NCBI GenBank assembly: GCA_023231475.1
Contig: JALJEE010000060.1
Coordinates: 1-64,000, forward strand
Origin: Seison nebaliae
Lineage: Eukaryota; Rotifera; Pararotatoria; Seisonacea; Seisonidae
Length of the DNA stretch: 64,000 nt
Direction: 5' to 3'
This document shows positions 1-10,407 of the stretch, one piece after another (the stretch's first letter is position 1; the number at the start of each line of letters is the position of its first letter). The position numbers and the translations under genes were made by a program. Below the pieces are notes generated by a model that did not search any database, was not told the origin of the DNA, and saw only the letters and a list, made by a program, of their open reading frames with translations.

Positions 1-429
1 AAGACTACAAATCTAACTTATGAAGATTACAAGGATGGATTTGATAAATTTGGTTCATTTTATTTGGGGAACACTTTACTATATCATTTGTCATTAATAC
101 TTGATAAAATGAGTTTACATATCGAATGTTTTTATAGGCAAGAGACTACTGACAAATCGTATAAAAGTGGAGCCTTATTGGAGAGGATAAAAAGTGACAA
201 TAGTCAATTTTTAATCACCTTTCAATATCTAACAGATGAGAACAATTTCCCATACGACAATTCCCTCAAAGTATGTAACAATCCTGCAGAGAGATCACCA
301 GCTCATGGTGAACAATTTAAGGTAGAAGACGGGATTGGCTTTTGGGGAAACTGCATTGTCCCAAAATTTAAAAAAAATGTCGTTTGGATCGGTACGACTT
401 CATGGGAAATTCGAATAAAAATGTTATGA
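1..429 (+). CDS. Fibrinogen-related domain protein, C-terminal end (5' end outside window)
   Basis: The frame is open from base 1 and ends in TGA at 427-429, so this is the last exon of a gene entering from the left. The 142 visible residues resemble the C-terminal half of a fibrinogen-like (FReD) domain: TYEDYKDGFDKFGSFYLGN matches the usual 'W.dYk.GFG...gefWLGn' stretch, and the tail IGFWGNC ... VVWIGTTSWEIRIKML matches the closing 'GWWyn.C ... i.W..w....yslk...MkIrp' block. Two late cysteines (KVCNN and GNC) could be the domain's disulfide. The usual Asn-Leu-Asn-Gly after the second Cys is missing, so the domain is divergent. FReD proteins are normally secreted lectins or clotting/immune recognition proteins. 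Ligand and function cannot be told here. Confidence 0.5.
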   Translation, partial: KTTNLTYEDYKDGFDKFGSFYLGNTLLYHLSLILDKMSLHIECFYRQETTDKSYKSGALLERIKSDNSQFLITFQYLTDENNFPYDNSLKVCNNPAERSPAHGEQFKVEDGIGFWGNCIVPKFKKNVVWIGTTSWEIRIKML

Positions 430-1283
430 TGATTCTTCCTATAATTTTCAATCAAATTTAAAAAAAAAAGAAAAAGACGTTTTTAATATATGTTTCTTCT
501 AGTTTATTTTAATATCAACAACAATAATTCAGAAGTAGTTTATATATAAACATAGAATATATTCTTATTATATTATATCTATGTCAATCTAAACTGTTAA
601 TATTTTCACAACACGGTGTGTATGAAACCACTGAAAAAAACCACGAGATAAAAACAATCGGGTTCTAAAGAGGACTTATAATTTCTCCTAGAAAACATTT
701 CTATGCCACTACTGGACAAAAAAGTGAAACTATCATTTTCAATATATAAAATTCAAAATTATGTATCTATTATATTATGTCAAATTATATGCGTAAAGTA
801 GAATACTGTTAAATAGCTCTGTTGAAGCTCTTTATAATAGTTAAAATATCTGTAAAAATAAATTTAAAATTGCTCTTCAAATAATCGATTTTTGGAACAA
901 ATTTAATTTTTCTTTCTATTTTTCAAATTACATCTTTCAACAATTAAATCCTTCAAAATAGAAAACATAATGAATACGAATAATTTTCACTTTCTATGTA
1001 TTTGGTATCTTCCGAATAATTTTTGTTCATTGGAATAAATTGTCAGTCATGAGAGTTTTAAAATTCATTATATTATATTACTTATTCAATAGTCTTCTCT
1101 AGACATCTTACTACATATATACAGTACATATGTATATATATATGTATAACTGCCGGTTTCATTTTTGAGTTCATGATCTTAAAGTGGTAAAGAATGAATA
1201 TTGATGAATAAGTATCACTTGTGGAAAATTTTATTATTATAATGAAAAGTGAAGAATAGTTCGATTATTAAAATTTTTTAATA
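430..1283. other. Intergenic, tail-to-tail; no gene seen
   Basis: AT-rich spacer between the stop of the fibrinogen-like gene (+) and the stop of the Munc18 gene (-). It should hold both 3' UTRs. AATAAA-like hexamers and a short TA/CATA-rich run near 1125-1150 are visible. I see no ORF with family signatures and no RNA gene. Confidence 0.5.
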
Positions 1284-3365
1284 CTACATTGAAGATATAC
1301 TGGTGGTACCAGATGTTGGAAGATATGAATGAGATAATAAATGTAAATCATCTAAAAATTCATTGGGAATGATGATGTGATCCGAACCAACGAGAACATT
1401 CCATCGTCTCAAAGGTGAATTATTCCTTTCCATCGCTTCCTTCATATAACGAATTTCCAGATGAGTCACTCCCCCAATAATAAAAATGATGAGAGTTCTC
1501 GTAGTTGACGGTTTACGGAATTTCTTCACAAATTTCGCAGTTATTTTCGGATTATTCGAAATTTTCATAGGAACAATTTTTAAAATTGGATGATCAAATT
1601 TTTTTATTGTACGAAACGTTGCTGCTATCCTCTCAGTCAATTCCAGGAGATAAGGAACATATCGACTATTTTCATATAAATCCAACTTTCTGAAATTATC
1701 ATGATTCCTTCCCGGAAGTGTATTAGTATGAGTACTTCCCAATTTGACGATATGTTCATTCAGCACGTTGACACCTAAATTCTTTAAATTGATGATTGTA
1801 CTATAGAATCGTGATTCTGCACCACTGTGAAATAGTAATTTGTTTAAAGAACTCGCCAGTACTCCATCCTTTAATTTCTTATTAAACGGTTGTTGAGAAT
1901 AACCAGAGGACATGAGACAATAGAGAATAATGAGACGAATTCTCTCTTTCTGAATATAACGAACATCCTTCAAAAACGGTATTAGTAATTTTACGAAATC
2001 TTGAACTCGATTATTATTCTTATCACATTGACAAGCTAAAATCTGTTCGATGGTTGTCAGATCGCTATATCGATTTTTAAAAAGATTATTACACTCATCC
2101 ACTATGTGAACAGCAAGTGATAATTTCTCAATATTTCTCTGATATTCCGGAAGATTTTGTATGATCGATCTCAATCGTCCGATTTTTTGTAAATTATCTT
2201 CATCTTCCTCTTCCTCTTTCAACATCCGTTCTCCCATATGTTTCAATCGTTTCGCTGTTCGATTCGATTTGACGAAATTAGTCATTTCACTCGAAGATTT
2301 TTGAATTGCGTCTGGTAAAATCATATGTCGATAAGTGTCCCATGTCTTGTTATTTCTATCTAGTGCAACTTCATGCACAATTGTATTATTTCCCACTCCT
2401 TCTACTTCGTATGTATATGTATCTTTCTCAATTTTAATACAATCACGAACTATCGCTTCGATGCCGATATCATGTAAGAATGGTGGTATCGGATCAAATC
2501 CACGATCCAATACTAACAACAACGGAGATGCGGATTCAGATATTTCGAATTCGAACTTATGATCATCATCATCGATGGATAACGGAGATGCAGTTGATGG
2601 ATTTCTTATTTCCATATCCTGATTCTGTAACTTACCCAATTCTTTCAAGAAGAAACTTATGAAATTTTCACAGAAAACGGATTTGTTTCGAAATAGGATT
2701 ATTGGAGTTGTTTCCATTTGTTGGAATAATGTGGCTAGATTGAATGCGTATCGTTTGAATAAACCAATCTGCCAATTACTTCGCATGGAACTATAAGTGA
2801 TATTGAAGAATTTCTTATTATTCGTATCGATCGTAAAAACAAATTCTTCGATTGGAATAAATGATAAATTGATTTCAGTTAATGCTTTACAATATTTCGG
2901 AATTCTACTTTCTCCAATCGCTTCGAATAAACGTTCGGAACATGGTCTTAAAAAAAAGATGAAACAATTTCGATATCGTCTCATTTTTGTCATTCGTCGT
3001 TTTGCTTCTATAATAACAATATTTTCTGATGCGTTTTCAGAATCGTAGAAAACGGATGATGAACTACTATCATTACCAATGACAGCTTCATCGAAATCAT
3101 TTATTAAATTGCAAATTTGTATGGCTGTTGGATCGATGATATAAATGACATCCAGTGATGGTGTTGGTTCCCGATTCTTTTCAAACGAATCCACCATACT
3201 AATTCCTTTCTCACCTAATTGATGCATGAGAAAAGTACAATTCAAAATTTTCGTAGCAATTTTATCTAGCACTAATATTTTGAATTTTTGTCCGACATCT
3301 CGAATATTCTTATTCTCGAAAATATCATCATCAAATCGTTGTCGGACAAGATCAACCAATGACAT
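1284..3365 (-). CDS. Sec1/Munc18-family protein (syntaxin-binding, Rop/unc-18-like)
   Basis: Intronless 693-aa ORF. SM proteins clasp syntaxin and SNARE bundles and are needed for vesicle fusion at the plasma membrane. Landmarks in order: KILVLDKIATKIL (~30), REPTPSLDVIYIIDPT (~67-82), ALTEINLSFIPIE (~160), SPLLLVLDRGFDPIPPFLHD (~280), YEVEGVGN (~320), LIIFIIGGVTHLEIRYMKEA (~635) and WNVLVGSDHIIIP (~660). These follow the Munc18-1/STXBP order from end to end. At 693 residues it is about 100 longer than typical Munc18, with extra acidic and charged inserts (EEEEDEDN near 380). The sequence is divergent, so whether it is the neuronal Rop/unc-18 or a Munc18-2/3-like paralogue is unclear. The start is the ATG at 3363-3365, in register with family N-termini. 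It lies 144 bases downstream of the EFTUD2 stop on the same strand. Confidence 0.88.
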   Translation of the reverse strand: MSLVDLVRQRFDDDIFENKNIRDVGQKFKILVLDKIATKILNCTFLMHQLGEKGISMVDSFEKNREPTPSLDVIYIIDPTAIQICNLINDFDEAVIGNDSSSSSVFYDSENASENIVIIEAKRRMTKMRRYRNCFIFFLRPCSERLFEAIGESRIPKYCKALTEINLSFIPIEEFVFTIDTNNKKFFNITYSSMRSNWQIGLFKRYAFNLATLFQQMETTPIILFRNKSVFCENFISFFLKELGKLQNQDMEIRNPSTASPLSIDDDDHKFEFEISESASPLLLVLDRGFDPIPPFLHDIGIEAIVRDCIKIEKDTYTYEVEGVGNNTIVHEVALDRNNKTWDTYRHMILPDAIQKSSSEMTNFVKSNRTAKRLKHMGERMLKEEEEDEDNLQKIGRLRSIIQNLPEYQRNIEKLSLAVHIVDECNNLFKNRYSDLTTIEQILACQCDKNNNRVQDFVKLLIPFLKDVRYIQKERIRLIILYCLMSSGYSQQPFNKKLKDGVLASSLNKLLFHSGAESRFYSTIINLKNLGVNVLNEHIVKLGSTHTNTLPGRNHDNFRKLDLYENSRYVPYLLELTERIAATFRTIKKFDHPILKIVPMKISNNPKITAKFVKKFRKPSTTRTLIIFIIGGVTHLEIRYMKEAMERNNSPLRRWNVLVGSDHIIIPNEFLDDLHLLSHSYLPTSGTTSISSM

Positions 3366-3509
3366 TCTCCTTATAATATAAACAAAATTCTAATTCGTCA
3401 AAATAATTAAAAGTTTGGAAAAAATTATTTCATATTAATTAAATTAAATAAAAAATAAATGAAATTAAAAGAAAAAATTTTATTGAACTCAAAAGAAAAT
3501 TATTTGAAA

Positions 3510-6500
3510 TTAAAAGAAAGAAATATCTGACGATTCTTGTTGTGCTAATTCGAGTAACATAGGATTATCAAAGAATTTGGCGATCGTCACATCATCACTC
3601 AGACCTTTTCTCCGACGTGTTTTCACCATAAATTCTCTAGCGAGATAATTTGCCGGTTGAGCTTGTAACGGTTTGATAACGATTGATTTATCTAATGGAT
3701 CTCCTGAAACTATTTGCCAATGATCAAAAACGGAGACACAAAACGCTTGTCCACATGTATGCATTCGAAGATCCGTCTCAAAACCAAACGAATCAATTGC
3801 AGGCAAATAAGCATTTAACATATGTAAAGGAGTTCCAGGAATGACTGCATCAATCGTCACATGACCACGTCTAGTTGAGAGGACATTATAAATTGCTGAG
3901 ACACAATCAGCAGGTGTAATAATTTCTACAAACAAATACGGTTCTAATAGACGAGGTGATGCTAAAAGAAAAGAAGAATAAGAAACACGTCTGGAAGTTG
4001 GAATTATTTGTGCCCCAACACGATACATATCATTTTCACTAATTTTTGCGTCTAATAATTTGAATTTAACATTTCGAATCGGTTCATCACATAACGGTCC
4101 TTCTTTCGTTGCCCATTGAAATCCTTGAACAACGGAATCACGAACGGAATTCAAAGAAGATTTATTCGTTTCTGACGGTAAAGTATCATCGATGAGAAGA
4201 TTGCAACCGTTATCATTCTCCGGTCCAAATGCCCAAACTGATCTCGCCGCCAATAAATCCCATTCATATTTCAATTGGAATATTTTCATCATTTCATTTT
4301 TCTCCATCGAATTTTTCAATTGACCATTCTCAATATCATCACAAATTCCTTTATCTAACGGTTCTGCTATCATGAACAACGTATTCTTCTTATTGGGCGT
4401 CTCAGCGAAACATTTCAATGTTGATGATTCCACAACCGTTTCTCGAAATGTTACGACAGGATCAGCTACTCTTATTTCGATTTCTGCGAACATCTTCCTC
4501 AGATCGTGCATTACACAATCCAAATATAATTCTCCTGTGCCCAAAACGATATGTTCTCCCGACTCCTCCACTTTCGTCTGTAACAACGGATATGATTTAT
4601 TCACTTTCCTTAATCCATCCAACATTTTCGGTAATTCAGATGGATTCACTGGTTCAACAGCTATTTTTATTACACTTTTCGTATTAAAATTTAACGGACG
4701 GAAAATGTGAACTGCTGTTGTCGTTTTTATATCGACTATTGTCGCCGTTTTTCTAATATTATCTTCAATTCCTTCAATAACCACAAAACAACCAGCTGGA
4801 GCTTTATCTAATTCCACTTTATATTGAGCGTTCGACAACCAAATTTTCCCAATGACACATTCCGATGAATCTTCTTGATCTTCATACGAATAATTCTCTC
4901 CTAAAATTCTCACACGTTCATTCGCATATAAAGTGCCGGAATAAACTCGACCGAAAATGAAGAAATTTTGAGCGTCAGTTGAAGTGTATGATTTGGTGGT
5001 ATGGAATAATAATTCCGTTTGAGAATCACAATTAACGATTCCTTTCATCAAATTATAATCTGGTAATGATTTAATTGCTAATTGTTTCTCATTAAGAATC
5101 GTTTGATTGAATCGATCATTTTCCATATCGATCACTTCCAATGTCGCTTCATTACAATTCGTGTATTGTTGGAGTGCATGTCGTTTTCCACATTCTTCTG
5201 GTGATGGAATATTTCTCACCATCATACCCGTCACTCCACTCCATTCCCCAAAGAAGAGTGCGAAAATTCGCTTAATTAATGGACGAACATTCATTTTCAA
5301 TTCATCTCGATTCAATTTTATTCCTAATGATTCCACAATTTGTGGTAGATTCGTATCGGCATCACCAGCAATATGTGCGAAAATTTTGTAAATTGGATGT
5401 AGAATAAATTGAACGAATGAACGTGGACTTTTCTCTCCATTTTTTTTTGTAAATTTTCTTGTTTTTTTTTGAAAATAAATATCACCCCAAAGTCGCTTGG
5501 ATAATGATTTGGCATCGAAATTATATTCCGATCGTTTCCCATAAATTAAGGCGAAGGAATAAAGTGTGAATGCAAATCGATAATATGAACTGGCAAAACA
5601 TACGTTATCAGCTAACGGTGATAAAATTGGATAATCGGTACTATATTTTTGAATATTTTCATTCACTTCATCGATAATATGACGAATTTTAATATAAGCG
5701 TCATTCGGTGGTAATTTCAATTCGATGACTAATCGATCGATTTTATTGATACAAAGAACAATCGGTAATCGATTTGTAACAATTTCTTTTATGATTCTTT
5801 CCGTTTGTAATCGTACTCCTTCGATACAATCAACTATCAATATCACTCCATCAACTAATCTCAATGAACATGTCACTTCGTCTGAGAAGTTAACATGACC
5901 AGGAGTACAAATTAAATTGAAAAGATGATTTTTATCCTTCTCGTCATTCAACAATAAACTGATCGGTGTCGATTTTATTGACAATCCACGTTCTCTTTCG
6001 ATGTAGAGAGTATCTGTATAAAGAATTTCTTCTTTCTCAGTACAAGCCACATCCAAATGAGTTTGCTCAACATATGAGTCCAAAAATGTCGTCTTTCCGT
6101 GATGAAGATGTCCACAAATCGCCACATTCCTTATCAATGATGTAGTGTGCAATAATCCTTTCAAATATTCAATATCATATTTCAATCGAGGCAAATCACT
6201 ATCTTCTCTTTTCGAAAATTTCAAATCACGAACCGGATCAATTATCGGTTTAGATAATGGTTGTGTATCCTCTTCTTGGACTAAAGTCTCAACAGCTTCA
6301 CCATAAATCTCTTTAGCTGATGGATAATATCTCTTATCTTCCGGCATTTCAGCCACGGTCGTTGTGGTGGTAGAAACAATTTGCGTCTCTGAATTGTCAT
6401 TTGCAACTTTCGATTCTTCAATAGCATTATATAATTCCGTATCTACTTCACCCATATCGTCGTCCACTCCACTTTCATGATAATTATTAATGTGACCATT

Positions 6501-6587
6501 CTCACTCATCTCATTGTCATCATCTTCGTCACTCAGATCATATGCACCGATATAATTCCCGAAATCGTCATATAAGTCGTCCGCCAT
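3510..6587 (-). CDS. EFTUD2: U5 snRNP GTPase EFTUD2 / Snu114 (116 kDa)
   Basis: Intronless, 1025 aa. EFTUD2 is the EF-2-like GTPase of the U5 snRNP that, with PRP8 and Brr2, controls spliceosome activation and disassembly. I start at the ATG at 6585-6587 ([14 protein letters not shown], matching the conserved N-terminus), not the in-frame ATG at 6650, which adds 21 unrelated residues. Landmarks: acidic N-terminus; QEEDTQPL; G1 loop GHLHHGKT (~160); [11 protein letters not shown] switch I; the G3 region [12 protein letters not shown] (~227); NKID (G4); [18 protein letters not shown]; then EF-2 domains II-V with [30 protein letters not shown] and [14 protein letters not shown]. The G3 motif has Cys227 where family members have Asp. 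Everything else looks like a working protein of normal length (human 972). Confidence 0.96.
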   Translation of the reverse strand: MADDLYDDFGNYIGAYDLSDEDDDNEMSENGHINNYHESGVDDDMGEVDTELYNAIEESKVANDNSETQIVSTTTTTVAEMPEDKRYYPSAKEIYGEAVETLVQEEDTQPLSKPIIDPVRDLKFSKREDSDLPRLKYDIEYLKGLLHTTSLIRNVAICGHLHHGKTTFLDSYVEQTHLDVACTEKEEILYTDTLYIERERGLSIKSTPISLLLNDEKDKNHLFNLICTPGHVNFSDEVTCSLRLVDGVILIVDCIEGVRLQTERIIKEIVTNRLPIVLCINKIDRLVIELKLPPNDAYIKIRHIIDEVNENIQKYSTDYPILSPLADNVCFASSYYRFAFTLYSFALIYGKRSEYNFDAKSLSKRLWGDIYFQKKTRKFTKKNGEKSPRSFVQFILHPIYKIFAHIAGDADTNLPQIVESLGIKLNRDELKMNVRPLIKRIFALFFGEWSGVTGMMVRNIPSPEECGKRHALQQYTNCNEATLEVIDMENDRFNQTILNEKQLAIKSLPDYNLMKGIVNCDSQTELLFHTTKSYTSTDAQNFFIFGRVYSGTLYANERVRILGENYSYEDQEDSSECVIGKIWLSNAQYKVELDKAPAGCFVVIEGIEDNIRKTATIVDIKTTTAVHIFRPLNFNTKSVIKIAVEPVNPSELPKMLDGLRKVNKSYPLLQTKVEESGEHIVLGTGELYLDCVMHDLRKMFAEIEIRVADPVVTFRETVVESSTLKCFAETPNKKNTLFMIAEPLDKGICDDIENGQLKNSMEKNEMMKIFQLKYEWDLLAARSVWAFGPENDNGCNLLIDDTLPSETNKSSLNSVRDSVVQGFQWATKEGPLCDEPIRNVKFKLLDAKISENDMYRVGAQIIPTSRRVSYSSFLLASPRLLEPYLFVEIITPADCVSAIYNVLSTRRGHVTIDAVIPGTPLHMLNAYLPAIDSFGFETDLRMHTCGQAFCVSVFDHWQIVSGDPLDKSIVIKPLQAQPANYLAREFMVKTRRRKGLSDDVTIAKFFDNPMLLELAQQESSDISFF

Positions 6588-7184
6588 AATTCCAAATTTT
6601 CTTTCCACGAAATATAGTCGAAAATTTCCAGAGCTTAAATTTGTTTTCAAATTTTTTCTTGAAGCTTTTCTTTTGAATTTCCTTATTGATTATTTGGATT
6701 ATTCACATATTTACTAATTCCCAATGAAGCATTAATTCAAACTCAATCAGCTAACTTAAGTCCGAATCATCAAATACGACAACAAACGACTAAACGACTC
6801 AAAAACTGTAAGTCATTTAGTCGTTTATGTATACATAGTTTTTAGTCGACTCTCTTAGTCGACCAACAGATCGACTCTGAATGTATAAAACCACTGAGTC
6901 GATCGTCTAATAACAGGTCTAATTCCAACTGCCACAAACTCAATAATAATCATCTTTCTAATTTTTCTTTTTTTCTCCTTCCAAATCTCAATCACATAAA
7001 TCTCAAATCGCAAAATAATTATCAATCTCAATTGATTATTTTTAAATATAATTTAAACTGTTGAATTTAAAATCGTTAAAGAATCAAATTATTAATTCAC
7101 AATAATATATGTTATATTATTTAATGATTTTATTCTATATTTGTATTTAGAAATTACGGTAAAAATCGTAAAAGAATTGAAAGA
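6588..7184. promoter_or_regulatory. Divergent intergenic region (EFTUD2 / GCP-like gene)
   Basis: Head-to-head spacer that must carry both promoters. It contains a 16-nt-arm inverted repeat (6784-6826) followed by several copies of a GTCGAC-containing word between about 6840 and 6910, and a TATA-like TGTATAAAA near 6880. The AT-rich part before 7185 has a TTTAG that could be a 3' splice site for a 5'-UTR intron of the plus-strand gene. Regulatory role is inferred from position only. Confidence 0.4.
6784..6826. repeat. Imperfect inverted repeat in a divergent promoter
   Basis: Left arm AAACGACTAAACGACT (6784-6799), 11-base loop, right arm AGTCATTTAGTCGTTT (6811-6826). The arms pair at 15 of 16 positions. 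It is followed by further AGTCGAC words. Confidence 0.75.
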
Positions 7185-9200
7185 ATGGAACTAAATAAAA
7201 TATTAAATGATTTGAAAGAGAAATTGAAGAAAGGAAATTCGAATGGAGATGTGATAAATGTCAATTCAGTTTTAGATGTGGATTCTATTTGGAAGAATTT
7301 GGTGAAAGTGGATGACGAAGAATATCTGGCGAATGAAACGGTAGTACAAATCAGATGTAATGAAATGATTCAATATGTGATGCATGGATTATTAAGTTGT
7401 CAATTACGACAAGTGTTATCGGATGAATTGAATGGCGATTGTAAAAATTTAATATCATTCGTCGGTTCAATGGAATATATCATAAAGTTTATGAACGCTT
7501 TCATCCATCCATTACCACCAAGAAAACGTAGTACAATCGTCGAATTTCCCTCGAATCAGATCGACGGAACAATATTGAATAGTATCAATCCAAGTTTAAT
7601 CAGTCTGACAGAAGAGAAACGGAATACATTCAATCAATCGGATGAAATTTTGAATGTTGATAATTTTCAATTAATTCAAATCTTTTCGAAAGAGTATGAG
7701 ACTTATACGAATCTCTTACGAACAGCCACAAAGACAATGATAGATCATTATGAACAATCAATGAAGAAAGTCGATTTATTTCTACAACAATCAATTTTGA
7801 ATTATGGGAAATTCTACATCAATAATTCCTCACTTTGTAAACTGAATTTTAAGAAAGTTTTTAGAAAGAAAATTGTTACGGAACATATAAATGAATCAAA
7901 ATTTATTTTCCACAATCTCTTAACCTTAAAGAAATTATGTGAAGGGAATATTTCGAAAACTTGTAACGTTATGAAGGAATTGAAAGGAATTTTGATGGAA
8001 ATTTATTGTACAAATCGAATAAATTCCATCAATAAACAACTGCAAGCATTTCAAGATTATATAAATAATTTGAAAGAAAATGAAATTTTCGATATTATCA
8101 GTATTCAACCTAATCAATATTTTCTATTATCTGACGAAAAACATGAGAAATTCCAGAAAGATATTTTGAAAAATTTTCTAAATATAATTTATGTGAAATT
8201 TCTATTCTCCTTTGAAATTTGGCTATTTAATTATCTTTCATTGAATGATACATATGAAGAGGACGAGAAATATTTGTTAAAGATTTTCAACGATCTTATT
8301 AGTCAAATGCCATTACTTTATATTCGGAACGATAATGGAAATACTTTTCCCGAAATGCTTCTTTTAGTTCTCACCTTCGAAAAAGTTGATCGTTTCAATG
8401 AGAATGAAGGTTGTACTCAATGTTATGAGAACTTGATAGAAATGATCAATATTATTAAGTTGAGAGAGAAGGTGAATTTTAAAAATTATTTGAAAACACT
8501 TCCAAAATTAGTGAAAAATCTTTATGAATCTTTTGATAATTTGCTTAATATTTTGTATGTTGGAGAAATGATAGTTAATAATCGATATAATGAATTTAAT
8601 GATAAATCGAATTATTTTCCTTTAATTGCAAATAATCTTTCAACTATAATCAAATTACTGAAAGAAAAAATGGAAATGATGACAAGTGGTAAGTTGGATG
8701 GAAAAGGAAAAATTCGATTATTTTTAAATAAAGAATTTATGACTATTCTTCGATCCGTAACTCTATTAAGAAAATTGATTAGTTCGAGTGACAAGTTGAA
8801 GAAAATGTCTCTGGAAGAAATAGCGAAAAAAGAACGAATAAGACGAGAAGTATTAGTCAAATTAAATTGTTATGAAAACTTCCAATATATAATTTTAGAA
8901 ATCACCGAAAAATTTTATGAGTTATATAAAACCACATTCTGGCAAGCATTAATTCCTTTCCATTCCATTAAAGATCTTCCTTCAAAAAAGTTACATAATT
9001 GTTTATGTGAAATAAAGAATTTGCATAAGAAACTCAAATTTGACAAAGAAGAGAATGAATGGCTACTCGTACGGTTGTGTAGCGATATTAATGGACCATT
9101 ATTCCATTTGAAGAAATATTATAATGAAAATAGTTCCGATAAGAAAATGAAGAAATGTATTGAAATTCTTTCATTTGACTTCAATTTCTCAGATTTCTAA
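7185..9200 (+). CDS. Probable gamma-tubulin complex component (GCP4/5-like), divergent
   Basis: Intronless 671-aa ORF starting at the first in-frame ATG. GCP proteins form the gamma-tubulin ring that nucleates microtubules at centrosomes. The evidence is weak but ordered. MIQYVMHGLLSCQL (~45) resembles the GRIP1 opening. NLYESFDNLLNILYVGEMIVNN (~450) resembles the family's 'ekILfvGes' element at the end of GRIP1. FLNKEFMTILRSVTLLRKL (~525) resembles 'ilt...l.kYn.vFr.LL..kr'. NCYENFQYIILEITEKFYEL ... KLHNCLCEIK (~570-620) resembles 'M..fv.nLqyYi..evie ... d...aH..fL..i'. The length fits GCP4 (about 670). The second GRIP region between VGE and the helical hairpin looks shortened. The protein is Lys/Asn/Ile-rich and all-helical. 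It could instead be another helical-repeat protein. Profile-profile search would decide. Confidence 0.45.
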   Translation: MELNKILNDLKEKLKKGNSNGDVINVNSVLDVDSIWKNLVKVDDEEYLANETVVQIRCNEMIQYVMHGLLSCQLRQVLSDELNGDCKNLISFVGSMEYIIKFMNAFIHPLPPRKRSTIVEFPSNQIDGTILNSINPSLISLTEEKRNTFNQSDEILNVDNFQLIQIFSKEYETYTNLLRTATKTMIDHYEQSMKKVDLFLQQSILNYGKFYINNSSLCKLNFKKVFRKKIVTEHINESKFIFHNLLTLKKLCEGNISKTCNVMKELKGILMEIYCTNRINSINKQLQAFQDYINNLKENEIFDIISIQPNQYFLLSDEKHEKFQKDILKNFLNIIYVKFLFSFEIWLFNYLSLNDTYEEDEKYLLKIFNDLISQMPLLYIRNDNGNTFPEMLLLVLTFEKVDRFNENEGCTQCYENLIEMINIIKLREKVNFKNYLKTLPKLVKNLYESFDNLLNILYVGEMIVNNRYNEFNDKSNYFPLIANNLSTIIKLLKEKMEMMTSGKLDGKGKIRLFLNKEFMTILRSVTLLRKLISSSDKLKKMSLEEIAKKERIRREVLVKLNCYENFQYIILEITEKFYELYKTTFWQALIPFHSIKDLPSKKLHNCLCEIKNLHKKLKFDKEENEWLLVRLCSDINGPLFHLKKYYNENSSDKKMKKCIEILSFDFNFSDF

Positions 9201-9234
9201 CATAAATAAATAATAAAATTTAAAAAAAAAATTT

Positions 9235-9241
9235 CGTCCCT

Positions 9242-9302
<61 letters not shown>

Positions 9303-9308
9303 AGAGAC
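9235..9308 (-). tRNA. tRNA-Asn (GTT)
   Basis: 74-nt cloverleaf read on the minus strand. The acceptor stem GTCTCTG pairs with CAGGGAC (one G-T pair). D-arm with GGCGCAATCGGTTAGCGC. Anticodon loop CTGTTAA with GTT. T-arm GGTGGTTCAAGCCCACC, and discriminator G. No intron, and no CCA encoded, as expected for a nuclear tRNA. It lies just downstream of the GCP-like gene and is followed by a T-rich stretch on its own strand that can serve as Pol III terminator. Confidence 0.96.
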
Positions 9309-9619
9309 CATATTAATGTTATGTTTTATTCCATTTTATCATTCCAATTATAACTCATTTACTTTTTTTTATTTATAAAATCAAATCCTCTGCGCGTAAA
9401 TTAGTAAAAGAAAATAAGTTAACCGTCTGTAAAGAATATCGTTAATAAGTTCCCTTCAAATTTATGTAAAGAAAAAGATATTATTTCACATAACTATTCA
9501 AAATTTGATTGTCATCAGAAAAAAATTTTAATTAAAAATTTACAAAAAATTATTTTTCTTATTTTTTATTTTAACAGCAACTAAAACGATAAATAGAAAA
9601 AGAGACTATGAAAAATATT

Positions 9620-10082
9620 TTATTCCTTTTCCGGTTTGGAAAGTGTCTTCGCTAATAATTCTTTTAGTTCACCATTCTTATGCATTTCCAGGGCAATATC
9701 AAAACCACCAACAAATTCTCCATCGACATATAACTATCAAATAGATTAAAAAATGAATTTCCTTGAAATGAAAATTAAACCTGTGGTATGGTCGGCCAAT
9801 TACTGAATTTTTTAATTTCACTTCTCAATTCCTCCGTTTCCAAAACGTTGATTGCTGAGAATTCTTTGACGTCATTCATTTGTAATATTTGGAGAGCACC
9901 ACGTGAAAATCCACATTGCGGACTTTCTGGTGTTCCTTTCATGAAAAGAACAATTTTATTTTCATTGATCGTTTTCTTGATTTGATTAGTAACGGAACCT
10001 AAATTACATTCATTGTCACATGTTTATTCAATATTAAAACAAAACTCTGAAATCGAATTTGTTGTCGTAATAAGTGAAACAT
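9620..10082 (-). CDS. GLRX5: Monothiol glutaredoxin, mitochondrial (GLRX5)
   Basis: Three exons: 10046-10082, 9781-9998, 9620-9733; 122 aa. Both predicted introns are 47 nt (5' ends GTTTTG and GTTTAA). GLRX5 carries [2Fe-2S] clusters with glutathione in mitochondrial iron-sulfur assembly. Landmarks: KIVLFMKGTPESPQCGFS with the CGFS active site (Cys41), then NVLETEELRSEIKKFSNWPT, PQLYVDGEFVGGFDI and a C-terminal KNGELKELL, all in family order. The short first exon gives MFHLLRQQIRFQSS, an Arg-containing, acid-free leader typical of a mitochondrial targeting peptide. It could be missed by gene finders because no single ORF covers it. Confidence 0.92.
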
Positions 10083-10407
10083 GTTGAATTAGCGCTGATT
10101 CTGGAAAGAGCTAATAATTCATTATATTTCGATTTTAAATTGAATTATTATTATCAATATATAATATAATAATATGTTTTTCATGAGCTTATTCGGTTTA
10201 GAAATATCTTTCTCGCTCAGTATAAATTTCATAATGTTTTGGTTTTGTTTGAGAATGTGTTTAAAGATAATTATCTCGTTAAATGGTACATTCGATTATA
10301 ATCGAGTAAAATCGTTAAATTAAAATAAGAAATTGAAGTAATTTTATTAAAAAATCGAATGAAATATAAAAATTTTAAAATTTCTTTTCAGAATTTTTAT
10401 TCAATTA
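10083..10407. other. Intergenic spacer, GLRX5 upstream / IFT140 3' end
   Basis: 325 bases between the start codon of GLRX5 and the stop codon of IFT140, both on the minus strand. AT-rich. It should contain the IFT140 3' UTR and the GLRX5 promoter. No ORF or RNA gene is seen. Confidence 0.4.

Noticed and set aside
6588-6650. Upstream ATG of the EFTUD2 ORF as the start
   Set aside because: The extra 21 residues have no family counterpart, whereas the ATG at 6587 begins the conserved [14 protein letters not shown].
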